A program made the position numbers and the translations under genes. This document shows, in pieces, positions 35,346 through 48,615 of a stretch of DNA of 64,000 nucleotides. Position 1 is the stretch's first letter; each line of letters starts with the position of its first letter. The DNA lies in assembly GCA_024138025.1 (NCBI GenBank), contig JAMXBD010001404.1, positions 62,001-126,000 on the forward strand, read 5' to 3'. The stretch is from Combretum micranthum (taxonomy: Eukaryota > Streptophyta > Magnoliopsida > Myrtales > Combretaceae). The notes under the pieces were generated by a model. The model was not told the origin of the DNA. It did no database searches and was given only the letters and a program-made list of their open reading frames with translations.

Positions 35346-37014
35346 TGACTATTATTCTCAAGTAAATATCGTAATATTAATTTTACATAAAAAAAAAAAA
35401 AGAAAATGAATGACTACTCATGTTATGGTAAAAAATTATAAGTAAAGTCCATCACTTTATTTTTGTTGTCTCTTTCTTGATATGAAGCATGGTTGGTACG
35501 AAACTGCCAAACCGATGCATTCAATATGCAAGAAATTTAGTACTTGGGAGCCTTATGACATATAAATGATAAGTCTGTGGGGGAGGTTTGTGGAGCTTAT
35601 GCAAGCAGTAACTGTCTCATCACTGCAAATAGGGTTCATTGAATGCTGCAGCCTCCTCAATAATTGTTCAACGGTCATGCTTATCCACGAAAATGCAGAA
35701 ATAGACTTCAATATGTATGGGATTAAGAACAGGAGAAAATAAACAAGTTAAACATAAGTTTTTATGTTTTTTTTTACTTTGTTAAGGGCTGTTGTTACAC
35801 TATTAAACATTGAAACGTGAAGGCTAATAAAGTTTTAATTTCATTAATCTTGGTTTAAAGTATAAACAAAAAAGGAGCAAAAATTCAAATTATGCAATTG
35901 GAAAAAAATAATAATAAATAATGACATAGAACTCAATATATTCTCTTTTTTATTACCTTACTAAGAATTACATTGCATAGATGTTACTCTGTAATAGAGG
36001 AACCAAACAAGTTACTTCCTTCCGTATACCCCAGTTTGCTTGACTGTAGAAGAATTGTCTGACCTTTTGGTTTCATTGGTATTTCAAGGGCAGAGAGGAG
36101 GCTTTAAGCCCATTGTTCCCATGTGGGACATAATGCTAAGGTACATTTTATCAAACTCAGCATACAAGAACATGAATTACATGATCTGTCTTTTCGTTTG
36201 CTTAGATGCAAGAAATCTTCCAAGATGATGAGACAAAGACTGGTGGAATTTTTCATCCTAGTTTTGATTACTAGAATTATCTTTTTTAATAGAAAGGGAG
36301 TTTTCAGGATGGCTATAAATAGTTAATGATAAACTAAGGCAACTTTCACATAGTATGTAATTGGATGTAACTATTAAACTTTTTTCTCAGATAAATCCTT
36401 CTCTTGATATCCATCAACACCATAGATTCCTTAAATAAGATATCAGATAAACTCAACTTAGGCATAGCTTCACACTCTACCACATATTGAGACATATCTT
36501 TAGCAGACGATTATGACAACAAGAATAAGTGGTTAGTATTTGTAGTTAGTAGTCAAAGATATTAGCTTACATGTTGGTGCTCCTTAATTTTCAAGTTAGA
36601 CTACTTGTTGCTAATAAATTGTTCAATAATTCTACCTGTTCTAGTTAGCTTCAAATCCTGTTTCCTAGTGCCAAGCAGATGGAGAATGTCTTACTTCGAT
36701 TGAGCAACTTGTTGGAGCAACTGGCTCTCTTCTGGTGCCTACACACCTGATAACAATCTAGTCAAGTAAAAGAGGTAGCTCATGTGTGGCCAATGCAAAG
36801 TGAATTCATTCTGAAACTTTGTGAGTATGTTAAAGTGATTTGTTTTTAGTTTACTCTGGGTAACAGATGAACTTTTTTCCTAAGCTAGAAGTAGCTCAAA
36901 GTTCTTTTTACTGATGTTCTATGATTTTAAGCAAGCCTTGTCATAAATGGCTGCCAAAAAGTAGCTTATCGAGTCCCTTGACATAGTTGATAATTGAGCA
37001 AAAGAATATCACAG
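35346..37014. other. Intergenic region, no gene seen
   Basis: Two short plus-strand open frames at 36040-36326 overlap each other and show no known domain. The stretch 36400-36960 is somewhat less AT-rich, but I could not assign it to a gene or element. Confidence 0.5.
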
Positions 37015-37688
37015 TGTAGCAGAAACAAAGTAATCTTTCAACCATCAAATATACTATAACTTTTTAGATGTATATCGAGTGCATTCTTGTATTGAAAAAT
37101 CACATTGAGTCAATTTTCGGGAAAAGTTTGAGGGGTCACAAACGGTCCTACTTAAAATCCAATCTCCTTAGATAAAATTTACCTTTAAATGTAATTTAAT
37201 AGCACAATATATCACTACGACTATACTTTATAATAGCTATTGAAAAAACAATAAACTAGAGAATACAAAAAATTAACGAGGTTTGACCAATTATACCTAC
37301 GTTCCCATTGAAAAAAAAAAAAAAAAACTAGAGAATACAAAAATTAACGAGGTTTGGCCAGTTATACTTATGTCCCCGGACACTACCAAAGCCTTATTTC
37401 ACTCAAGAGGAATAACATAGTGATATATTACAAAAGAAGAAGAAAGAAGAGAATTTCTTTAGAAGAGGGTAAGCTACAAATTTTTTGGTTGAGTCAACTA
37501 TGAAGGGAGAAGGATTTCTTTTATAGCTTTAGGAATGTTCATCATCTTCTAAATGTTTCCATATGGGACAAGTTATATAAATACTTTTCACCTTTCCATC
37601 ATTTACTTTGAACTTTTCCATGTGGAACATCATCCCTTAAATACATTCCACTTTATATTTTCCATGCAGGATGAGTCATAATTCAACA
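37015..37688 (-). repeat. Probable 3' LTR of the copia element
   Basis: On the minus strand a purine-rich AAGATGGAGATT is followed by TGTTGAATTATGACTC, a typical copia LTR start. A TATA-like GCTATAAAAGAAATCC follows near 37520. The far end at TG...(37015) is a guess. A segment of about 50 bp is duplicated inside it (37255-37304 and 37328-37376), separated by a poly-A run. Confidence 0.5.
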
Positions 37689-37699
37689 AATCTCCATCT

Positions 37700-40600
37700 T
37701 GGCAAATTCCCACATCTTTAATCTTCTCACAAACAGCCTTTAATAGTGTCTTTAAATCCAATCTTCAGATAGTAATAATATTGATCAAGTCCAAACAAAA
37801 TTTGAACTTGACCACAATTATTATTTTTATCAACATATCAGCAAGTTTCTCAATGGTTTGGATTTTTTGGATTCCTACTCCACCTTCTTCTAGAATCTCC
37901 CATACATAGTGATATAGGACATCGATGTGCTTTGTCCTTGCGTGATAAACTTGGTTGTTGCTAATTGGATAACACTTTGACTATCATAATACACTTTGAA
38001 ATATTTTTTGTTCAAATCCCAATTCACCAAGCAACCATAGAAGCCAAATTGCTTTCTTTATAGCCTCTTAGATTACCATATAATTAGCTTATGTAGTAGG
38101 CAGTGGAACCGTTGACTGTGAGATAGACTTCCAACTGACTGGTGCTCTTGCAAGAGTGAATACATAGCTTGTTGTTGATTTTCGCTTATCTAAATCACCA
38201 ACATAATTCTAATCACAGTATCCAACTATACAATGACTATTTTTTTGCTCGAATATCAATTCAACATCCATATTACCTTGGATGTATCATAAAATCCATT
38301 TCACAACTTGCCAATACTCCTTTCTAGGATCATGCATATACCCGCTTACAGTTTTAATTGCTTACAGTTCTAGGATCATGCATATGGTACTTTTGACATA
38401 CATTTCATTCTGCTTCATTCTTTGGTGAGATGGCTACAATAAGCTTATAATGAGGAGCAAGTGGGGTACTACCTGGTTTTGACTTTTCATTCATGCCAAA
38501 ACACTTTAGCACTCTTCTCAAATATTGTTTCTAAGTTAAATAAAGCCTCCTTGATCTTTTATCTCTAGTTATCTTCATGCTAAGGATTTTCTTTACTTCA
38601 CCTAAAACTTTCATCTCAAACTCCCTTTTTAACTGAGCCTTCAACTACTCAAATTTCTATCTGACTCTCAGAAGCTATCAACATATAGAAGAAGATAAAT
38701 GAAGGATTTATCTTGTAGCTTATGAAAATACACACGATGGTTATATTTAATTCTCGTGTACTTCTACCTTATCATAAACTTGTCAAACTGCTTGCACCAC
38801 TGCTTCGTAGATTGCTTTAATTCGTATAACGATTTTTGAAGTTTACACACTAAGTTCGCCTTTCTAGTAACTTTGAACATTTTGGCTTAATACATAGATT
38901 TCCTCTTCCAAGCCTCCATGCAAAAATGCAGTTTTTACATCCAATCGAACTAGTTCAAAATCTAATTGTCCTACTAAAGCTAACAAAATTCTAATGGAGG
39001 AATGCTTCACAACTGAAGAAAATATCTCATTATAATCAACTCCCTTCTTCTGAGCGTAGCCTTTAGCCACCAACCCTACTTTGTAGTGAACATCAACTTG
39101 GTTAGTAAATCCTTTTTTCTTTGCATAGACTCATTTGCACCTACTTGCCTTCTTTACCTTCTAAGAGGCTAGCCGGATCCCATGTCTGATTCTACGATGG
39201 GAATGTATTTCCTCATCCATGGAAATCTTCACTTTTCCTCCTTTGAACTTTGAAATGCTTCATGATAAGTGGCAGAAATGTCATAAGCTATAATTAAGGA
39301 TGCACAAGCCACCATATCAATAGAGCAAGCAGGCTTTCTAATCGTCCTCTTTGGCTTATGAGTTGCAATTGATCCAAGTTGCTGTGCAAGTTCTTGGATC
39401 TAAGCCTCCTCTACATTGGAATCTCCTTCTACCATAGGAGAATTATCGATAGTTTTTTCATCTGCTAGGTCACCAATCTTTCAAACCCACCAACGTGGGA
39501 ATATCACCTGACTACTAAACATTTACCTTTTTAAACATGGTAGATTCATCAAAGGTGCCATCTTTGCTAAAGATTATTTTCTTTATCTCTGGATACCATA
39601 GATGATAGCCCTTTATGCTAGAGGTTACTCCCATAAATATTGCTTTCTTTACTCTAAGATCCAACTTTGACTCCTGACGCAGTGGAATAAAAGGGAAACA
39701 ATCGCAAGACGTTGATTCGCGCACGAATACCCGGCTTGTGATCTTCAAATATCTATTGATTCTGTGAATACCTAGATATCTAGCATCAAAAGTCGAAATC
39801 TATACAAGATTATGAATTTTGGGATAAAGAGAGAACACTCTCAAAGAAAATTCATTCAAAATAACATATTCTGTCTCATATGCCATAAGGCTTACATATA
39901 TATAAGCAATATTGAAAGTTGCCATAATCGAAAAAGGACTAAAACCTATTAAATAATATTAAATAGCATTTAAAAGGAAAAACTAAAACTGACATCCTAT
40001 TAAAAGACATTAAATCCTATGAAACTGACATCCTATTAAAAGACATTAAATCATATTAAAAATCCTACTAAATGATACTAAAAATTATTCTTTAGAAATA
40101 TTAAATAATATTCTAAAGGCATTGACCACATTATTAATTACGAATTTGAGAAACCCAAAAGACATGTAAAGTACGCCGCTCCAACATGGGCATTATAGAA
40201 CTAAAGGCCAATGGCATATGTTGTTGGCATAGGATTTTTCGTCTCTTCATCCTATGCTGCATCAACTCCTTAACATGATAGTATTAGTGGAGCTAAACAC
40301 ATGTAAGGAATCATGATCTGTAGCAAGCTTCCCAAACCATTTCTCTAATTGTGTTTTCCCATCAATAGTAGTAGATGGTAAACAATTGATGACGTGACAT
40401 GCATATGTTACAGCCTTAGCCTAAAAATCTCTACCTAAACCAACATTATATAACATAACTAAACTTTCTCCAATAATGTTCAATTCATGCATTCTGCTAC
40501 CCAATTATTTTGTGGTGTAGATTTAATAGTGAAGTGTCTGACAATGCCTTCATCTTCACAATTTTTTCTAAATTAATCACTTTTATATTCTTCACCATAG

Positions 40601-41215
40601 ATAATATAGAGACATTTAATCCATTTAACTATTTGAGTTTTCATCGTCTTTTTCCATTTGAGAAACACTCTTAAACTTCATCCTTTATCTTCATCATGTA
40701 CACCATACTCTTCGGGAATAATTATCAACAAAGGTTACATAAAATGTTTCCCACCTAAAGAGCTTGTTTTAGGGGTCCCACACATCAAAGTAAACATAAT
40801 CTAAAATACCCTCAGTATTATGGATGGCTATTCCAAATTCCACCCTTGTTTGTTTCTCACAAAAATTCAATTTATAAGGTCGTACTCCTTTCAACAATCT
40901 TTGTTTTATGAGCAAATTCAAGAATTTTTCACATGCACGCCGTAAACGCATATGCCATAGCCTGATTGCTTATGCCTTCTGATCATCTAAGGAAGTTATT
41001 GTAGTTATCTTGGAATTTGTATTACCTAAGTAGTGATAAAGATTGTTGTTTTTTTGAGTTCCCATCATCACCACGCGTGCATCAAAAATGACTTTCATTA
41101 CCCTATTGTTTACTCTTATTTGAAACCCTTTCGCTTCCAAGGTTCCTACAAAAATAAGATTCTTCGTCAATTCTAGCACATATCTTATCGTTAGAGTTTC
41201 ATGCTTTGGTTTCAC
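37700..41215 (-). pseudogene. Copia pol remnant
   Basis: A GAG-pre-integrase piece at 41215-40970 reads YVLELTKNLIFVGTLEAKGF. The integrase entry at 40951-40769 reads CEKQTRVEF, then GILDYVYFDVWDP. The catalytic part at about 40760-40300 is recognisable only through stops. At 39748-39515 the post-integrase block KLDLRVKKAIFMG, then GYHLWYPE, is present. Reverse transcriptase at 39073-38864 reads KGVDYNEIFSSVVKHSSIR, then LDVKTAFLHG. RNase H traces run to about 37750. It is not functional. Confidence 0.85.
39675..40264 (-). mobile_element. Solo LTR nested in the copia element
   Basis: The plus-strand sequence begins TGACGCAGTGG and ends ATGCTGCATCA, so it has TG...CA ends. A perfect 5-bp direct repeat ACTCC flanks it at 39670-39674 and 40265-40269. 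It interrupts the copia pol remnant between integrase and the post-integrase block. No internal region is present, so the structure is a solo LTR left by recombination. Its TGCGTCA end resembles the ends of the LTRs at 13.4-15.7 kb, which hints at a related gypsy lineage. A unit of about 34 bp is repeated in tandem near 39988-40057. Confidence 0.85.
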
Positions 41216-41225
41216 CTTTTGGTTA

Positions 41226-44200
41226 TTTCTTTGTTTATTAATACTCTAAAGCCCGGGTCTTGAGCAAATTTATGAAACAAGCTTGACAACTCTTAATAAA
41301 ACCCGATGATGTGAATTGAAAAGTAATAATAAGGCTCTAGGGCCTCTAAATTCCTCCTCAAGGCTCTATTGTGTTGCCTATGGGATGGGGTAGACCTTAC
41401 TTGTATAGGTTCTTGGTTTGACATCCTAGAGAGAATTGTTCATGAGACGGAAAAAGCACTTGACCAAAATTTCCAAGGAACCAGGAGTATTGGATAAACA
41501 TTCTTTGATCCCAATATTCGAAGCTTTAATAATATTTTTTTGGGTAGAATCAAAGTAAAATGGATTTTATTAAATTTTATATATGGAGATTAGCCTTCAT
41601 TGATATATATAAATCAAGAGCATTTTGATCATAGGTTGCTTAGCAAGCAACTCTCTTTATCAATAATGTGAGTTTTTTTCTTGAACATATGACTATTGTG
41701 CATATAATTGAAAAATGATTGGTATTAACTCATCATGTGTGTATTATATATGGTGTGTATTATGGTGCATTAAATTAAAAAAACCTTTTATTTTTTTAAA
41801 CATTTTCCTTTTCTTTTTTTTTTTTCTATAATTAGATATTAACTACGGCGTGGCCAAAAATACTAGTGATTGACTATGTTGGAAAATATCTTCATAAATC
41901 TTTAACCATCACTTTCATTAAAATCTGTATTCCCTTGAGGTTATATAAAAAACATACCTGTTCATTGGAAGCTTTTATCGTCACCAATGTCGGAAAAAAT
42001 TCGGGAACATTTCCCATAAAACAAACACGGTTGCTTTGATTCCTTCCACAAACACAAAGGCAAAGTAATATGTGTGAACTGGACATCATTTCATTTGATT
42101 CTTTAGAGTACCTACTTTGTGCAAAGGTATTGCTTTTACTTTGCTTCCTGGTCCTTATAATATGGATCTCTCAGGATCTTTGAGGTCCCTTTTGGCTTTT
42201 ATTGTAACAAATATTTATAGAAGCTCAGCGAACTTTTTCCATGAAATAAACAAACCCTCATATTTTCAAACGAACAGACCATTTAACTAGAGAATCATGA
42301 ATTACAATTTCCCATTTGATTGCCAATTTTTTTTCTCTTGAAGTTTGGAGCAACAACATAAGAAATCAAAAACAGAAATTGTCTTCTGTAGTGGCTTGTA
42401 ATAATGGAACATGTCTATATGAATAGTGGCTTAAAGAATATAACAAATTGTGGACAATTGACAGATTCGATGTCCTATTATCAAGAAAAAGAGCTAGTCA
42501 CCAACAGCAGAAGACCAATCTTGTGGCAATAAATAAAGACCATAATGGAGAATTAAAAGACATATGGGTTCGTTGCAATATGCCAATTATTTATTTATTT
42601 ATTTCTAGGTATTTATTTATTTTTAGTTTTGGTGAGAAGGGGGGCACAATTCTACAATAACTATTCGGATTTCATCTAGATTTTGTTTAAGGACCAACAT
42701 GACACAACATAATGGATTAACTGGTAATACAGAAAGAGAATTCACTACACAAAATTTAATATGAGAAAAACCAAAAGCTGAGGTAAAATACCTCTAGTAA
42801 GACTAAACATATTAGCTAATAAACATCAACATGATTCTAACCACTTTTCAATGCAAATGTCTTCTCGATCAAATCTTCAGTATTACATGGTTCTCTCTTC
42901 AACTCCTTAATACACACCTCAATTTATAATGTTACAAAGGCTGAAAACCTAACTCACTATATGAAAGTTTATTTAAACACAAAAGAAAAAAGACAAAAAA
43001 GAAGAAGAAGAAATTACTTTAAATTAGCACAAATATTTGGTTGGTTATGGCTTTATCACAATTGACTACAACTCCTAGTAGTAGGTCAGCTTGCCTTGAT
43101 ATATGAATACATTGCTTGACCCATATTTTGTTTTTGCCTTTTATTTGCACTTTAGTTCATGTAATCTGCATTCAAATCTCATGTGAAATCAACCTAATAA
43201 GTTCTAACAATCATATTTACCATTTATGTATCCGATCAAGCCATGCTTACTTATGGTAGATCACTATATAAAGAGAATTTTATGCAAATTGCATATTAGG
43301 ATGTGGACTTAAATCATAACGTTAAGCTAGATGAGCCCTTGAATGTGTACATATTGCAAGATTGAGCAATGATGTAATGTAAATGGGTTATGGAGCTAAC
43401 GACATTAGGGTTTCCATTATTGATAAGTAGAACTTTGTTATGAGAAATAGATTCGTGATATGAGATATAGAATATAAAGGTAGTGGCAAAAAGTATATGG
43501 TTCACCCTAGTAATAGGCTTGACCATAGGTGGAATAAAGTTGCTGTGAGTGCATCCTTGTGCAATTGGCAGAAAAAGCCATTTCATCTCAACAGTTGGAT
43601 AAAGCAGTCTTAAACTTTTCTTTTCTTTTCTTCTCTTTTAAAATTTTTTTCTTTTTCATATTTTTGATACGAATTCTGTTCTGAAATTATATTTGTTAGA
43701 TACAAGTTAAATATAAAAAAAAAAAGAAAAAAAAAAGGAAAAGAAAGGTAAAATGGAAAAATAGTTGGATTGTTTGGTATCACTTATCTATATTAATCCC
43801 TTGAAATGTTAATATTTTGATAAATGATTAGAATTGCAAGGAAAAAATATTTGATGTAATGATGATGTCAAATGGTATTATAATAATCTAAACAATTTCA
43901 ACAATTGGTTTGTAACTTTAGAAAAATTTAGAAAAAAAAATTAATTTTAAGGATCCGAATCTAAATCTTCAAATGTGGGTTCTACTCGTTTAAAATTTTA
44001 ATCATAAAAAGTTCAATAGAAGAACCATATAAAGACAAGTAATTTCGAGGCCGTACAACTTTTAATCTTAAGTCTCACTTGTACATTGTTTATATATTCA
44101 TATGGAACACCTTTAAATTCTTCTTAAGAGTAGAACATTGTGTAAAACCATACAGCATAATTGCTTATATGTCATGTCTGTTGGATTTCAACATCTCAGT

Positions 44201-44860
44201 AACTTATGGAAATTCTATTTATTTATTTATTTTTTTCAAATTGGAAAAAAGTAAAACTAGTGAAAATTTAGGGAGCACCAACTTGACTTTATTATGGAGT
44301 TCTATCAAGTTGCTCTTACAACAGAAAACTTCACCCTTTATTATTTCCATATTGGAGCACTTCTATTGTTTAGCCGGTTGCATGGTTGGATCACACTACT
44401 ATTTTTAGTTAGTGTTTAAATATTTTAGGTTTTATCAAGAACAATTATTTTATATGTATGCTCACAAACTAAGCTAACTTTTTAACAAGCAAGATGATTA
44501 GAATGGTGCAAAAAAAATATCCAAGAAAGCAAATCATCTTCCTGTAGATGACTTCATTAAATTTGTCTTCTTTTAAGATGACTGGCCTAATGCATTCTTT
44601 TCCTACGTTTTAAGTACATCTCCTAATGTCAAATAAGCTTTTCCCAACATGGTTAGTGACCACAGCTTCATCTTTAAATAGAAAAGACTGATGTCATCCC
44701 TTTAGGCAAAGAAATTCTAATTTTCATGGGAAGATAATGGAGAAGCAAGTCAAAATCTGCCAATTGTGCTAGTGAATATTTGCAATTTCTATTTTTACAA
44801 TTTGTAGCTTGTTCACTTTAATAGTAATTTTATCAAGGTCTTATTCCTTCTCATAACTTA
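41226..44860. other. AT-rich intergenic region
   Basis: No gene is recognised. Open frames at 41892-42089, 43314-43586 and 44079-44408 lack known domains, and the region has no strong repeat structure apart from A/T runs. Confidence 0.5.
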
Positions 44861-44864
44861 TTAC

Positions 44865-45105
44865 AACGTTTAGTTAACTGTATTATGAATTCTATAAGAA
44901 ATATTTATTACAAAGAAAAAAATCAAATAGTCATTCATCACTCAAATCAAATTTATGAATACTAATTTAATGTTAAAATTTCCAAAATACCATTATTTGA
45001 ATAAAAATTAACAAATGAAAGTCCTATTATAATTTTATTTCATTTCTTAGTAATAATGATTTTATTACAACCTTATACATTTAGCGAAGTCATAAATTAG
45101 GCAAA
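44865..45105 (+). repeat. Old AT-rich MITE, copy 2
   Basis: It aligns with 34612-34688 plus 35144-35345, and with the reverse complement of 53685-54015, and it lacks the hAT insertion found in copy 1. Shared blocks include ATAGTCATTCATCACTC, ATGAATACTAATTTAATG and TTTTATTTCATTT. Confidence 0.6.
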
Positions 45106-45299
45106 TATACAAAGTTTGCACTCCAATAGCATATAGCAATAGGAAAGGAAGATATGACAAATAAATGTTAGCTTACAAATCTAAACAGAAATTTCATAAG
45201 AGCCTCTTCCTAAATTATTCTAAAGTGGGATTATATGATAAAGATTATGACACTTTAGGTTCTGCGATAGTGTGTGAATTGACGATATTTCTAGTTTCT

Positions 45300-45394
45300 T
45301 TTTTTTTTTTAATCATTACAATGGGAAGGAGAAATTGAACTTGAGACCTCTAATATAAGAGACCAAAGGAAATGCCACTAGACCACAGGGTCAT
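45300..45394 (-). mobile_element. tRNA-derived SINE, copy 1
   Basis: Read on the minus strand it has a Pol III A box (TGGTCTAGTGG fits TRGYNNARNNG) near its 5' end. A weak B-box-like AAGTTCAATTTC follows, and it ends in ATTGTAATGATT plus a poly-A tail. Flanking imperfect direct repeats (GACGATATTTCTAGTTT at about 45281-45297 and GGCGATGGAATTTCTAGTTT at about 45397-45416) look like a target-site duplication. Length is about 95 bp. Confidence 0.68.
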
Positions 45395-46861
45395 TGGCGA
45401 TGGAATTTCTAGTTTTGTTTACAAATTGTTACATAACTCTAAACTAGAGGAAACTCTATGGTCTCGTAATTATCTAATGGTTCAAATAGTTAATATTCTA
45501 ATTACTATATTTATTCTAATGAATAGATAGTTGACTAAACGTTTCAATAATAGGACCGTAGAAGCTCCCCTAAACTAGATGTAATTAATACTTAGAAGGA
45601 CTTGTTTACAACTCATGCTATGGTCTAGGGAGTTTGAATTTGGCGTGTGTGGAACATGAATATTCGACCAAAAATCAAATGGTTTCTTTAAAAGTGCCAA
45701 ATATCAAAATTATTTGCTTGGGGTGGCCATTGACCAGGGTTGGAAAAGATGGAATTGAAAATTGAATAGATAGTTCACTTTTCAATTCATTTACCGGTCC
45801 AATGGAAGAAACTAAACATTATAGGGTTAGGGGCTGTCATCTTTAAAGCCCTAAGGTTTATCGTAATAACCAGTGAGGTATAATCAAATTCAACAGCAAA
45901 ACCGACCAATCTTGCTCTACCAATTATACATGAGATATAACTTCCAATTTTGCAAAAAACGGCCAAATGTGACGGGTCATAAATTTTTGGCTTCCTTGGT
46001 TTACCCTATGAAATTCATTTTGTGCAAGGGAAATAGTTGATAAAGTGTTTTAAATGACTTGGGAACAAAACCAACCGATTTAGACTCTGAAAATTCATGG
46101 GTTATAATTTTTCAGGTTTTAGTCATAATTTGTAATTTTGATAGGTCATAGAAAATGGATTTTAGCTTGCAGGTTATCATATGACATATCCAATTTTAGT
46201 TAAAAATTGTCACACAATTCTAACCGGAGGTAATAGGTACTTACAACGACTTGTTTACAACTCAATCTATGGTTTGGAAGCTTCGATTTGGTGTATGTCA
46301 AGCTTGAAAGTTGCTATGCGTCAACGTTTGATCTAATTAATCTAACATGGAACACTCAATCAAATATCAAAAGGCTTTTTAAAAAATGCCAAATTTTAAA
46401 ATTGTTTATTTTGAATTGCCACTTATGGGAATAGTCATAGATTGGATTGATTTGGTTTAGTAAAAATCTAACAAAACCATAATTTATGATTTTCTTTTTT
46501 TTTTTTCTCCAAACGAAAGCATGCACTTTGTATTACAAAATTTTCAAATTATTAAATAATTGTTTGTATTAACAAAGGGACAATGTTTTTGCAATTTATG
46601 AATGATATGCTATTTCATATGAAAGAGTACTAATTCATGTAATAATAACAAGTGTTAAATCAATATATAAAGTAAATCAAGTTAATATTAATGCAATTAA
46701 AAATTTTCAAATATTTATCAACAACCAATTATATATATAAAGTTAACATGTAGCATATATTTTGAGTCAACTTCATATAATTCAAAGATTGAGAATAAAA
46801 AATTAAATACTCATACATTTTAATAAGTTTAAAATATATATTTATATACATATTTTCTAAT

Positions 46862-46985
46862 GGCCTCACAATTCCCCCTTGGTTTCTCAAGTGAGATATA
46901 CGAAGTTTGAATCTCTACATCTCCATCTTCTTGTTATAATGACCACAAAAGGAAAAAAAAGAAACACTATGTTATAATAATAAAA
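46862..46985 (+). mobile_element. tRNA-derived SINE, copy 2
   Basis: It aligns with the minus-strand copy at 45300-45394: GGTTTCTCAAGTGAGAT parallels its GGTCTCTTATATTAGAG, followed by AAGTTTGAATCTC and TTGTTATAATGACC and an A-rich tail. The 10-bp direct repeat ATTTTCTAAT flanks it at 46852-46861 and 46986-46995. Its A box is degraded. Confidence 0.62.
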
Positions 46986-47315
46986 ATTTTCTAATTAGAA
47001 GTATAATGTTAATATGTTTCCAAAATGGTTTGATTTAATTTATTCCTCCACATCAACTATAAGCTTACAAAGTGGTTTTATCTAAATAATTTTCGTTCCA
47101 AATTGCCATGGAAACTACACGTTTGTTTTGTTTGAGTCGATTTACAAATTGATTTGGTTTGGTCAATTTTTTTCCCTTTCCTTCCATTACTAGGCACCAA
47201 CCAAGGTTAAAAAAGGATGAAATGTAAATCCAACAAGTTTGTTTCCAATTCAACTATTGGTCTAATTAAAGAAACAAAAGAATGCTAGGTTGGAGGGTTA
47301 TAAATATTAAAACTA

Positions 47316-47668
47316 TTACGTCATGTTTGGTACGAGGGAATAAACCTAGAATGGAATCACAGTTCCGGGTTCAATTCCCATTCATATATTTGGTTGTATT
47401 TTTAAAAGTTGAAGTCGCTATTTTTTGAGGGAGAATTTGATTTTCCTATAAGAAAGTGGAATTGTAATTTCATTCCTTCCTCATGATTACTATCAAATTA
47501 CTTTTTTACCCTTACTTATTTATTATTCATATTAACTATTAAATTTTTTTACAAATAACATGCAATTTCATTCAATTCATGATATATCCAAACAAAAGAA
47601 TGAATTTATTATTCACCTTTCATTTTAATTCATTATATTCCGAGTGATTCCATGTACTAAACATGACA
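47316..47668. mobile_element. MITE inserted in the decayed tandem array
   Basis: The inverted ends GTCATGTTTGGTACGAGGGAA and (inverted) GTCATGTTTAGTACATGGAA delimit about 350 bp. The related array unit at 45800-45900 runs straight through the insertion point (CCCTAAGGTTTATC), so it gives a natural empty site. A TA or TTA/TAA target duplication fits but is ambiguous. No coding capacity. Confidence 0.65.
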
Positions 47669-48374
47669 TAAGGTTTATCTAGACAACCAATAAGGTATCA
47701 TGAAATAATTCAACAGTAAAATCCATAGATGTTGCTAAGTTATAAATATGAGTTATGAATTTCAATTTTCATGAAATATTGTCTATTTTGATGGTCATAA
47801 ATTTCGGGCTTCGTTGATTTATCCTAATCCCCCACCACACCCACCCCCCTGCCCCCACCACCTCCCCCCCTTTTTTTTTTTTTTTTTTTTTCCACAATCG
47901 CAAATTTTGGTATGTTTTTAATAATTGATGTTGGCTTTTCAGGTTAGAAATTGTTCCTTCTTCTTAAGTGGGAAACAATCTATGATTGTTACTAAAGGAG
48001 TTTAGGGAAAAACTAGCTACTTTGAGTCATTAGCCATTTTCTAAATTTTCGAAAAATATTGTCAAATAGTGATAGGTTATGGATTGTAAATTTGGCTTCT
48101 AGGGATCACCCTTGCAATTCCTACTTTTGAAAGTAATAGCGAGGTTTTACTGAATGACTCTTGGATAAAATTGGCCAACCCATGTATGCAAAAACTCACA
48201 AGTAGTAATTTTTCAAATTGTTTTCAAATATCACCAACATAATTTTTGTTCATTTCAGGTTACCTTATGAAATTATTATTTTCTGAAGGAGTACGAATAA
48301 ATGGGGTGTCATCATGCAATTTTTTAGCATACAGTCTCATATGAGTCATTGAAAATTCACAAATAGTGATTTAT

Positions 48375-48615
48375 ATTTAGGATAAATTATATTAAAAAGT
48401 CCTAATGATTGGAGAAGTGGATCAATTGTGGTCTTTATTGACACGTATCAACATAAGAAGGATTTTTCGAGTTTCAATTAAATAATTATCCTATTGATAG
48501 GTGTCAGACATCAATTCTCCAAAACGTTGAGATTTGTTTTGAATCACTTAAAATATTGAAATCTCAAATGAACTTATACCAAAACATTGAGACATTGTAG
48601 TATAATTTAACCTTT
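48375..48615. repeat. Hairpin MITE family, copy 2
   Basis: The left arm (TAGGATAAATTATATTAAAAA) is answered on the right, in inverted orientation, by GAATCACTTAAAATATTGA, then ACCAAAACATTGAGACATTG, then ATAATTTAACC. It interrupts the decayed tandem array. Confidence 0.5.

Larger units (their letters stand above)
37015..41225 (-). mobile_element. Decayed Ty1/copia retrotransposon, minus strand
   Basis: On the minus strand the order is GAG-pre-integrase, integrase, reverse transcriptase, RNase H, then an LTR-like tail, which is the copia order. The copy is truncated at its 5' side near 41225, with no gag, protease or 5' LTR recognised. It is riddled with stops and frameshifts, and a solo LTR of another element is nested at 39675-40264. 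Confidence 0.85.
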
